Assembly: GCA_046349975.1 (NCBI GenBank)
Contig: JAXMBH010000008.1
Coordinates: 124,001 to 188,000, forward strand
Source of the DNA: JABDGM01 sp046349975
Lineage (GTDB): Bacteria; Planctomycetota; Planctomycetia; Pirellulales; Lacipirellulaceae
Direction: 5' to 3'
Length of the DNA: 64,000 bases
Numbering within the stretch: the first letter of the stretch is position 1; each line of letters starts with the position of its first letter. The position numbers and the translations under genes are program-made. The notes beneath the pieces are model-generated. The model worked only from the letters and a program-made list of their open reading frames with translations, did not search any database and had not been told where the DNA came from. Shown here piece after piece: positions 47,725-55,331 of this stretch.

Positions 47725-48762
47725 ATGCGTGCCCTAGTACTCGAAAAACCGAACGAGCTGTCGCTCCGTCCGATTGAGGTGGTGGAGAAACTCGGTCCGC
47801 ACGATGTGCGAATCGCGATCCATACCGTGGGAATCTGCGGCTCCGATGTTCACTACTATCAACACGGCCGGATAGGTCCGTTTGTTGTTCGCGAACCAAT
47901 GATCTTAGGCCATGAAGCCGCAGGCACGGTCGTTGAAGCGGGCTCCGAAGTCAGAGGTTTAACGGTCGGTGACCGCGTGTGCATGGAACCAGGTGTGCCG
48001 GATCCAAATAGCCGCGCCAGCCGATTGGGGTTGTACAATCTCGACCCGGCAGTTCGTTTCTGGGCGACGCCTCCCGTGCACGGGTGCCTTCGCCCAGAGG
48101 TCATTCATCCGGCCGCGTTCACGTTCAAAGTGCCAGATAACGTAAGTTTCGCCGAAGCGGCCATGGTAGAACCGTTGGCAGTTGGAATTCACGCTGCAAA
48201 CAAAGCGGCCATTCAACCAGGTGACGTCGCCGTCGTCATCGGTGCGGGACCGATTGGTATGGTAACGGCACTGAGTGCTTTAGCAGGCGGCGCGAGCCAA
48301 GTTGTCATCACCGACGTGCAAGAAGCCAAGCTGGCGCTGGCAGCCTCGCTTGGGCCCATTACTACCGTCAATGTTGGGAGCGAGTCGCTGACCGATATTA
48401 TCGCCAAGCTAACTCAGGGGTGGGGCGCTGACATTGTGTTCGAAGCCAGTGGAAACACTCGGGCGGCCGCCAGCGTTTTCGAGCCGTTGCGGCCGGGCGG
48501 ACGGGTTGTATTCATCGGCATGCCCAGTGGACCGATTCCCTACGATGTCGTGGGGGCCTCGGTCAAAGAAGCCAGCGTCGAACACGTCTTCCGATATGCG
48601 CACGTCTATCCTCGTGCGTTAGCGCTCCTGGCCAGCGGTCGAATCAACGTAAAGCCCTTGATCACGAATCGCTTCTCGTTCGAAGACAGCGTCGCGGCGT
48701 TCGACTTTGCCTGCAACATGCCGGCGGCCAGTGTGAAGGCCCAAATCGTCTTGGCCGATTGA
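47725..48762 (+). CDS. Sorbitol/xylitol dehydrogenase-like zinc enzyme
   Basis: 345 residues from ATG at 47725. Catalytic-zinc residues are in VGICGSDVHYYQHG and GHEAAGTV, and the cofactor fold is VVIGAGPIGMVTAL. The block RFWATPPVHG is typical of sorbitol and xylitol dehydrogenases. The structural-zinc lobe has lost all four cysteines (DPNSRASRLGLYNLDP). It is followed by an L-xylulose-reductase-like gene, so xylitol to D-xylulose is the likely step. Confidence 0.85.
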   Translation: MRALVLEKPNELSLRPIEVVEKLGPHDVRIAIHTVGICGSDVHYYQHGRIGPFVVREPMILGHEAAGTVVEAGSEVRGLTVGDRVCMEPGVPDPNSRASRLGLYNLDPAVRFWATPPVHGCLRPEVIHPAAFTFKVPDNVSFAEAAMVEPLAVGIHAANKAAIQPGDVAVVIGAGPIGMVTALSALAGGASQVVITDVQEAKLALAASLGPITTVNVGSESLTDIIAKLTQGWGADIVFEASGNTRAAASVFEPLRPGGRVVFIGMPSGPIPYDVVGASVKEASVEHVFRYAHVYPRALALLASGRINVKPLITNRFSFEDSVAAFDFACNMPAASVKAQIVLAD

Positions 48763-48807
48763 CATATGGCCAAGCTAAAATGAAGTCCTAAAGAAACCAC
48801 GGATACC

Positions 48808-49584
48808 ATGATTGATGTAAGTACGCAAACCAGTGAAAGAAACTTGCGGCCGATCCAGATTCAACTCACCGGTCAACGCGCCCTCGTTACTGGCGCGGGG
48901 AAAGGAATCGGGCGAGAAATCGCCAGACAACTTGCCGCTTGCGGGGCACAAGTAGTCGCGCTCAGCCGATCAAAAGACGACCTTGACCAGCTCGCAACCG
49001 AGGTGGGCTGCCTGCCGCTGGTGGCCGATTTGGCAGATCCGGCTGCTGCCGCCGACGCTGCGCAGCGAGCGGGTCCAATCGATTTATTGGTCAATAACGC
49101 CGGTATTTCGATACCCCAGTCGTTCCTGACTACAGCCGCTCAGGCTTTCGACCTGACCATGGCAATCAACGTTCGCGCGGTGATGATCGTCAGCCAAATC
49201 GTTGCCAAAGGAATGATCGAGCGCGGCCGACCTGGAGCCATCGTCAATCTTTCCAGTCAAGCTTCGATGGTGGCTTTGGCCGATCACGCGGCATATTGCT
49301 CCTCCAAAGGCGCGCTCGACCAACTCACGCGAGTAATGGCGCTAGAGCTCGGTCCATATAACATCCGAGTAAATGCTGTAAATCCTACAGTCACCATGAC
49401 TGACATGGGAAAAATGGCATGGCATGATCCTGCCAAAAGAACGCCGATGCTCGCTCGAATTCCCTTAGGCAGGTTCGCTGAACCGCGTGATGTCGCGCAA
49501 GCCGTGGCCTTTTTGTTGAGCGATCAATCCAACATGATTACTGGTGCAAGTCTGCCGGTAGATGGTGGATTCTTGGTGGCCTGA
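48808..49584 (+). CDS. Short-chain dehydrogenase, L-xylulose reductase (DCXR)-like
   Basis: 258 residues. SDR motifs: TGAGKGIG, NNAG, and the Ser/Tyr/Lys triad in VNLSSQASMVALADHAAYCS then SKGAL. The stretch ALELGPYNIRVNAVNPTVTM and MARIPLGRFAE-like end closely resemble animal dicarbonyl/L-xylulose reductase. It would reduce L-xylulose to xylitol, feeding the dehydrogenase encoded upstream. Expected to be cytoplasmic. Confidence 0.83.
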   Translation: MIDVSTQTSERNLRPIQIQLTGQRALVTGAGKGIGREIARQLAACGAQVVALSRSKDDLDQLATEVGCLPLVADLADPAAAADAAQRAGPIDLLVNNAGISIPQSFLTTAAQAFDLTMAINVRAVMIVSQIVAKGMIERGRPGAIVNLSSQASMVALADHAAYCSSKGALDQLTRVMALELGPYNIRVNAVNPTVTMTDMGKMAWHDPAKRTPMLARIPLGRFAEPRDVAQAVAFLLSDQSNMITGASLPVDGGFLVA

Positions 49585-49707
49585 CGAGTGCGCATTTGCA
49601 CAATCGGTGCTCATACCATGTCACCCTGAGCATTGCAGTAAACGTAGCAGGGCGAGTCCCATGCAAATCGAGTGCTGTTTTTCAGCTCTAATGTTCCGTT
49701 CACTAAA

Positions 49708-50997
49708 ATGGCTACGGATTTTGCAGCGATGAACATATCGGCGGCGTCTATGTGGTGTATTGGTCTCATTTGCCGACGGCATTATCATGCATGTCTCCTG
49801 GCAGCTCTGTGGCCCATTATGCTTTTGCAAAGCCTTTTCGCCCAACCGCTATTTCACGCATCGGTGGTTTTTCCAGCTGCCGACGGCGGTTACCAACAAG
49901 TCCGGATTCCCGGTCTAGTGGTTACGCAGAAAGGCACACTCCTGGCTTACGCCGAAGCGAGACATTCACCCGGCAAAGACTGGTCAGACATCGACATTGT
50001 TCTCCGGCGGAGCGTGGATGGCGGTCTCACCTGGTCAAAAATCCAAGTGCTCGAAGACGGCAGTTTGTTTGCGGATCAACCACGAAATGCCGTCGCGCCC
50101 CGAAGCTTGTCGGAACAGCATTGGGTTACATGCAATAACCCCGTGATGATCTGCGACCGGAGCGGAGCCATCCACTTCTTATACTGCGTTGAATACAATC
50201 GCTGTTTCTATCGTGTGAGTTCCGACGACGGAACGACTTTCGGCCCTCCTGTCGAAATCACAGATTGCTTCAATGGTTTTCGTCAACATTACAATTGGAA
50301 AGTTATTGCGACTGGTCCCGGCCATGGAATTCAACTCTCCGACGGACGCCTAATCGTTCCCGTCTGGTTGTCTTTGGCCACCGGCCGGAATGCGCATAGC
50401 CCATCTCGTACCGCCGTCATTTACAGCGACGATCATGGAAAACAGTGGAATTGCGGCGGGATCGTACCCGACCGAGACTCGATGAATTGTTCCGAGTCTG
50501 CTGCCGTTGAACTTTCCGACGGAAGACTCATGCTGAATTTGCGCAACAATTCGCCGAGGAATCGGCGAGCGGTATCGTACAGCAGTAGCGGCGCGACAAA
50601 TTGGAGCATTCCAGAATTCGTTGAACTCTATGAACCAGTCTGCATGGCGGGACTTGTTCGGAGCCCGAGTTCTCCGAAGGCTGCAAGTGGGTGCCTTCTG
50701 TTCAGCAATCCTGATCCGCGGCGCCTTGATAGTAGTGGCCTCGCCAATGCCGCACGGCAACGCACAAACCTAACAATTCGTTTAAGCGACGACGACGGTC
50801 AAACGTGGTTGGAAAGCAGAACTATCGACCCCAATCGAAGTGGATATAGCGACTTGGCAGTAGATCGCGATGGCATAATCTACTGCTTGTATGAGCAGGG
50901 GGCACCTAGCTCGCTTGTTTGCGCGCGCTTTAATCTTGAGTGGATCAAGAATAAGCAGGTGGAAGGAGACCGCGAAAATTTTGATAACAAGAACTAA
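49708..50997 (+). CDS. Sialidase-type BNR protein, intact
   Basis: About 429 residues; ATG at 49708 is chosen, with later ATGs at 49729 and 49750 possible. A hydrophobic signal segment ends near LFAQ. The sialidase arginine is in QQVRIPGLVV, and WSDIDIVLRRSVDGGLTWS starts the Asp-box series (SSDDGTTFG, SDDHGKQW, SDDDGQTW). GPGHGIQLSDGR and SGYSDLAVDRDGIIYCLYEQ are further landmarks. It is likely to act outside the cytoplasm on terminal sialic acid or a related sugar. The broken paralogue at 30.6 kb has lost its front part. Confidence 0.82.
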   Translation: MATDFAAMNISAASMWCIGLICRRHYHACLLAALWPIMLLQSLFAQPLFHASVVFPAADGGYQQVRIPGLVVTQKGTLLAYAEARHSPGKDWSDIDIVLRRSVDGGLTWSKIQVLEDGSLFADQPRNAVAPRSLSEQHWVTCNNPVMICDRSGAIHFLYCVEYNRCFYRVSSDDGTTFGPPVEITDCFNGFRQHYNWKVIATGPGHGIQLSDGRLIVPVWLSLATGRNAHSPSRTAVIYSDDHGKQWNCGGIVPDRDSMNCSESAAVELSDGRLMLNLRNNSPRNRRAVSYSSSGATNWSIPEFVELYEPVCMAGLVRSPSSPKAASGCLLFSNPDPRRLDSSGLANAARQRTNLTIRLSDDDGQTWLESRTIDPNRSGYSDLAVDRDGIIYCLYEQGAPSSLVCARFNLEWIKNKQVEGDRENFDNKN

Positions 50998-51125
50998 ATC
51001 CTTGCGCTGCGTGAGCGATGCAACGGTAACATCTGAGAGCCAGAGCGATCATTGACAGGGATCGATAGAAGGTCGGCTGTCGGACGTAGTGGGTCCGTGG
51101 CTCGGTAAAAGCCGCCCCGAGTTTG

Positions 51126-51225
51126 GTCTCAAGCCGCTCGATTCAGTCTCCGCGGGACGAGCGATACGACGGTACGCTCGGCCATATTAGCTGGTTTCAA
51201 TCCGCGCTCCCGCGTGGGGAGCGAT
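51126..51225. CRISPR. Relic type I-C-like CRISPR repeat (one clear, one degenerate copy)
   Basis: 51194-51225 (32 bases, GTTTCAATCCGCGCTCCC then GCGTGGGGAGCGAT) matches the form of type I-C direct repeats, including the internal palindrome and terminal GCGA. A poorer copy may lie at 51126-51165 (GTCTCAAGCCG ... GAGCGAT), with 28 bases between. No cas genes or further repeats are seen, so it is at most a remnant. Confidence 0.5.
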
Positions 51226-51465
51226 GAAGATTCCTTGCGGGCACGGCTGGCCAAGCGCGGCATTGAATTGGTTTCCCCTCATCGAAGGAACCGCAAAAAG
51301 CCGCCCACGCAAGGTGGCCGAAAGCTTCGCCGCTACCGCCGACGCTGGAAAATCGAGCGCTCCATCGGCTGGCTGCAAAACTTCCGCCGGCTCGTTACGC
51401 GTTACGAATACTACGCTCATTTATTTACGGATTTGTTCAACTTGCCTGCCTCATGGTCGTCATGA
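51214..51465 (+). pseudogene. IS5-family transposase, C-terminal fragment
   Basis: The product LRARLAKRGIELVSPHRRNR, KKPPTQGGRKLRRYRRRWKI, ERSIGWLQNFRRLVTRYEYY is the C-terminal end of an IS5-type DDE transposase, including the catalytic Glu region (W-K-I-E-R). The first two thirds are missing. The fragment begins inside the end of the CRISPR-like repeat (AGCGATGAAGA), so the break point and the repeat coincide. Confidence 0.82.
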
Positions 51466-51677
51466 GGAGGTTTTGAAATGGCTTCTAGTCAACCGACTGC
51501 GTAAAGTAAGAGCTTGAATCATCTTGCGTGCCACCGCCAGGTCAGCGTCGTCAGACATTCGGCCGCGACGACAGCTGTCAATCGGCAGACTGCAAGTTGC
51601 CACGTGATTACAAATAGAGAACGAAACACCTACAATGTCGCTTGGAACCGGCTGCTACTCGATAGTGAGGAAACACG

Positions 51678-53945
51678 ATGTTATTCACAAGAATCGCGCG
51701 TGCCGATCGGACTCGTGAAATGAGCAAGCTGCGACTGCGCCGCCTCCATCTCGAGCGTCTGGAAGGGCGTTTGGTGTTGAGTGCAACCGCCACTCAGGCG
51801 GTGAATCAATTCGCCATGGATGTCTACGAGCACCTCCAGCAAGAGCAAGGCAATCTGTTCTTCTCGCCGCTGAGTATTTCAGCCGGGCTCGCAATGACAT
51901 ATGCCGGTGCCGCCGGCCAAACTGCTGCTGAGATGGGGCAGGTATTGGGGATCGACCCAGGCATCCACGCGTCGTTCGCCAACTTATTGGCGTCGTTCGA
52001 GCAACGCCAGTTATCAAATTTGGTCTTCGATCCAACTGACCCCCTTCACCCGTTCAAGTTTGTCGACCGCTTCAAGCTCAGCACCTCGAACGCGATTTGG
52101 CCCCAATCAGGTCTGCCGGTCCACGGTCAGTTCATCAACACCATCGAGACGAATTACGACGGCCACGTTCAGAGTGTCGATTATGCCAACCCGCTCCAGG
52201 CAGAGGACCTCATCAATGACTGGGTTGCCGATCAAACGAACGGCCGAATTCAGAATTTGGTCAGCGGCCTCTCGCCGGCAACAGCGATGGTGCTGACCAA
52301 TACGATCTTCTTCAATTCTCTCTGGGACGTGCCGTTTGATCCGCGATTTACCGCTTCACGTTCATTTCAACGCGGGCCTGGAGATGTCATTTCGGCCCCC
52401 CAAATGCAGACGCAGGGGAAGTTTGCGATCACGCAGATCGGCGGCTTCCGCGTGCTGGACATGCCGATGGGGAATGGTAACTCATCGATGGTAGTGCTGC
52501 TTCCTTCCGACCCAAACGGCGCAGGCTATTTGACCAATGAAGTACTTCAAGGAGTGGAAGGCTGGCTAGAAAGCTCGCCAACGCTGAAGTTGGAAGACGT
52601 AGCATTTCCACGATTTCAGACAACTGTTGAGACGGGGCTCAATGAACTGCTGGTGGGGCTCGGGATGTCGAGTGCATTCTCGGCAGCCACCGCAGATTTT
52701 TCGTCAATGACGGACGCGGCGGTATTCATTGACAAAGTGTTCCACAAGGCCACCATCGACGTCACCGAGCAGGGGACTCAGGCTGCGGCGGCGACTGAAG
52801 TACAAATCGCTATCTGCTTCACCGCAGGGACGCCCATCCTGACACTTGAAGGCGCCAAGCCGATTGAGCTCTTACAGGCGGGTGAATTCGTTCTGGCCCG
52901 CGATGAAAAGAACGCGCATGGAGAGATTGAAGCAAAGAAGATCACCGAGACGCATTGCACTACGGCAGAAGTGCTTGAGCTGCACGTGCGCGGAAAGGCC
53001 ATTCGCACGACGAAACAGCATCCGTTCTATGTCGTGGGGCAGGGCTGGACCGTCGCGCACAAGATCCGCGTTGGAGATTATCTCGCCACGAATCAGCGCG
53101 AGCCGGCAGTTGTCGACAAAGTCGTCGAGACGGGAGAAACCGAGAAGGTCTACAACCTGACTGTTGCGGACCATAAGACTTTTTTCGTGGGCGGCAACGA
53201 GTGGGGTTTTGCTGTTTGGACGCACAACATCTGCGGCTCTGGCACCGAGTTTATTGTCAACCGTCCGTTTCACTTTCTGATCCGCGACAACGTGACTTCC
53301 ACGATCGCCTTCATGGGACGCATCAACGATCCTTCACAGCTGCAGAACAATGTCAATCCAACGGTGACCTCGGTGAGTGGCGATTACAATCGCGATGGCA
53401 ACGTCGATAACCAGGACTACCTGGCATGGAGGGGAACCTTTGGTCAAACCGGGGCGGGTTTGGCGACTGATGGAAACACCAACAGCGTCGTCGATGCTGC
53501 CGACTATATTGTTTGGCGTCATAATCAACAGGCAAGTTTATCGCCGCCTTGTTCGGCCTCACAATTACCTGAGTCGGCGCAGTTGACGGCATCATCTGGC
53601 ACAGCGGAAGTATCAACCGGCATGAACGAGAATCAACTGGTGTCACATTTGGCCGTTGATGCGAGCCTCTCCAGCCTTGAATCCGCATCGCTGCTCGCGC
53701 CGCAACTATCTCGTGCTGCGCCGGTGTTCGAAAGTCGGCTGCAATTACCTTTTCGATCCTTGGACGTCGGTGAAGAAGACTTGCTCCTGATCGCGGCGAG
53801 TGTCATACAGGATCGATCCGTGAACGCATCGAGCGCTGCGATCACAGCGTCCGAGCTGTCAGAGTCAGGCGCGTCTTGGGATGAGGCGTTTGAGGAACTG
53901 GGGAATAATGCCGGCCTGGGCGAATCGGTAGCGGCTCAGCTTTGA
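51678..53945 (+). CDS. Serpin with HINT (intein-like) domain in its reactive-centre loop, dockerin-like tail
   Basis: 755 residues; GAGGAA precedes ATG 51678. The N-terminus has LRRLHLERLEGRLVLSA, a motif like that of other planctomycete exported proteins. Residues about 37-379 are a serpin (NLFFSPLSISAGLAMTYAGA, LTNTIFFNSLWDVPFDP, FHKATIDVTEQGTQAAAATE). The hinge E364-T373 is canonical. At the P1 position a HINT domain begins (Cys380, CFTAGTPILTLEG). It has TxxH (Thr445, His448 in TTKQHPFYV) and ends in WTHN (His516, Asn517). The serpin then resumes with EFIVNRPFHFLIRDNVTSTI and AFMGRI. A dockerin-like repeat starts at 568 (GDYNRDGNVDNQDYLAWR). The +1 residue is Ile518, so cleavage rather than splicing is favoured. 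Each domain is certain; the function is inferred. Confidence 0.9.
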   Translation: MLFTRIARADRTREMSKLRLRRLHLERLEGRLVLSATATQAVNQFAMDVYEHLQQEQGNLFFSPLSISAGLAMTYAGAAGQTAAEMGQVLGIDPGIHASFANLLASFEQRQLSNLVFDPTDPLHPFKFVDRFKLSTSNAIWPQSGLPVHGQFINTIETNYDGHVQSVDYANPLQAEDLINDWVADQTNGRIQNLVSGLSPATAMVLTNTIFFNSLWDVPFDPRFTASRSFQRGPGDVISAPQMQTQGKFAITQIGGFRVLDMPMGNGNSSMVVLLPSDPNGAGYLTNEVLQGVEGWLESSPTLKLEDVAFPRFQTTVETGLNELLVGLGMSSAFSAATADFSSMTDAAVFIDKVFHKATIDVTEQGTQAAAATEVQIAICFTAGTPILTLEGAKPIELLQAGEFVLARDEKNAHGEIEAKKITETHCTTAEVLELHVRGKAIRTTKQHPFYVVGQGWTVAHKIRVGDYLATNQREPAVVDKVVETGETEKVYNLTVADHKTFFVGGNEWGFAVWTHNICGSGTEFIVNRPFHFLIRDNVTSTIAFMGRINDPSQLQNNVNPTVTSVSGDYNRDGNVDNQDYLAWRGTFGQTGAGLATDGNTNSVVDAADYIVWRHNQQASLSPPCSASQLPESAQLTASSGTAEVSTGMNENQLVSHLAVDASLSSLESASLLAPQLSRAAPVFESRLQLPFRSLDVGEEDLLLIAASVIQDRSVNASSAAITASELSESGASWDEAFEELGNNAGLGESVAAQL

Positions 53946-54100
53946 AGGTCGCTGCTCATGACGCGCGGGCAGATACGGGCCGCTCGGCACTCGATGCGCC
54001 GCCGGATGTAACTGCGGCAGAGATCTGGAATCGCAAGCAGCCCCGATTTTTCCTCAGATTGATAGACAAATCGCGTTCCCCGGCGCATCTTACTAATTAG

Positions 54101-54664
54101 ATGACCGGCGAAAATAACTTCAATGACCGTGTCCGCGATTGTACGGCTCGGCTCCAAACCTGTGGGGTCGATGCCCTGGGGATGTTATTTGACCTCACCT
54201 CCAATCGGCTCGTGCGGTTCGCCGTTGCGATTACCCGCAATCAGCACGATGCGGAAGACTGCGTGCAGGCGGCCCTCGTGCGGGTCGCACGTGAGCCCAG
54301 CCTCCTGGCCACAATCAACTGCCCGTGGTCGTACTTGCTGCGCATGGTGCGCAACGAAGCTTTGCTCATCGGTCGCAGAAAGCGCGCTCGCCCCATGCTC
54401 TGCGATCTCACCGATCTGGTTACGATCCGCCGCGTCGATGAGCTCGAGCAGGAAGAGACGCATCGCGAAGTATGGTTGGCCATTCGCGAACTGCCTGCGG
54501 AACAAGCCGAAGTTATTGTTCTGAAGATTTGGGAGGAAATGACCTTCGCGCAAATTGGCCAAATCCTGGAAACTTCACCCAACACTGTCGCCAGCCGCTA
54601 TCAATACGCAATTGGTAAGCTCTCGAAGCGTTTGTCGAATTCCTATCGAGAGGCCCAGTCGTGA
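54101..54664 (+). CDS. ECF-type RNA polymerase sigma factor
   Basis: 187 residues. Region 2: FDLTSNRLVRFAVAITRNQH and DAEDCVQAALVRVARE, then WSYLLRMVRNEALLIGRRKR. Region 4: IRELPAEQAEVIVLKIWEEM and TFAQIGQILETSPNTVASRY. The stop overlaps the next start (GTGA), so the partner gene is translationally coupled. It probably controls the secretion-related genes downstream. Confidence 0.92.
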   Translation: MTGENNFNDRVRDCTARLQTCGVDALGMLFDLTSNRLVRFAVAITRNQHDAEDCVQAALVRVAREPSLLATINCPWSYLLRMVRNEALLIGRRKRARPMLCDLTDLVTIRRVDELEQEETHREVWLAIRELPAEQAEVIVLKIWEEMTFAQIGQILETSPNTVASRYQYAIGKLSKRLSNSYREAQS

Positions 54665-55050
54665 CTAGCCGACAACCCTGGGACAATCCGCTGGACGATG
54701 TCGAAGCGCTCGTGCGAGCAGCCGGTGGCTATGTGCGCGCATCAGATGACTTGCGGCCGCGCGTGCTCGAGGCCGCGCGAACGCAGTATGCCGAACGACG
54801 GACGCAAAGCTGCCTCCGACGCGTGGCAATGTTCGTGGTGTTGCTGGCAGTGTTCACGACTGTGTACCAACCAGATCGCGATGTTTCGCCGTTAAGCGGC
54901 GCCGGTCAAGCGGTTATGGCTGACTTCGATGAGTGGATCTTGCCGACCACAAACGCCACACCGCGCAATGGCGACGCTGACTGGCGCATTCTTGACGCCT
55001 TCACTAAGCTCCGCCGACAACAAGCACAGCTTCTTCGCTTCGAAATCTAG
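54661..55050 (+). CDS. Putative membrane-bound anti-sigma partner
   Basis: 129 residues from an overlapping GTG. A short acidic N-terminal part (DDLRPRVLEAARTQYAERR) precedes one membrane helix (VAMFVVLLAVFTTVY) and a periplasmic tail. No zinc-binding anti-sigma motif is visible. Coupling to the ECF factor and the single helix suggest a regulator of it. This is inference. Confidence 0.55.
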   Translation: MTSRQPWDNPLDDVEALVRAAGGYVRASDDLRPRVLEAARTQYAERRTQSCLRRVAMFVVLLAVFTTVYQPDRDVSPLSGAGQAVMADFDEWILPTTNATPRNGDADWRILDAFTKLRRQQAQLLRFEI

Positions 55051-55058
55051 CGGTCGTT

Positions 55059-55232
55059 GTGCTCTCCCTTCCCTTTGCTCAGTTCTACCGGCCGTTCAGC
55101 ACTCTTGAGCCGCCGTGCTCGGAGAGCTATCTGCCCCACTTCATCTCATCGCTTGATCGCCGTGGCAATCCACGGCTGCCTGTGCCCCACTCTCCTAAAC
55201 AAAATTCTGGCTGTCGCGCATCTGTCATTTAG
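55059..55232 (+). CDS. Possible small ORF or frameshifted tail
   Basis: A GTG-started frame of 57 residues (LSLPFAQFYRPFSTLEPPCS, then ESYLPHFISSLDRRGNPRL) has coding-like composition and lies 8 bases after the preceding gene, shifted by two. It may be the original C-terminus of that protein displaced by a frameshift, or chance. Low confidence. The rest of 55051-55331 shows nothing. Confidence 0.25.
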   Translation: MLSLPFAQFYRPFSTLEPPCSESYLPHFISSLDRRGNPRLPVPHSPKQNSGCRASVI

Positions 55233-55331
55233 AAAAGCGCGTTGACTCGCGCCGGAACAGAATCTCAAGACCGCATCGTACCAGGCACGATTGCCTCGTC
55301 CTTGTGGTCGCCTCGTCTGCGCCGGGACTGC

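Noticed and set aside
51126..51225. Working CRISPR array
   Set aside because: Only one good and one doubtful repeat, a short interval and no cas genes; treated as a relic.
27706..51465. Complete integrative element with matching attachment sites
   Set aside because: No second copy of the tRNA 3' end was found by eye and the integrase is only an N-terminal piece, so borders cannot be drawn.
52815..53228. Homing-endonuclease intein
   Set aside because: The inserted domain is 138 residues with no LAGLIDADG or HNH segment, so it is a HINT module without endonuclease.
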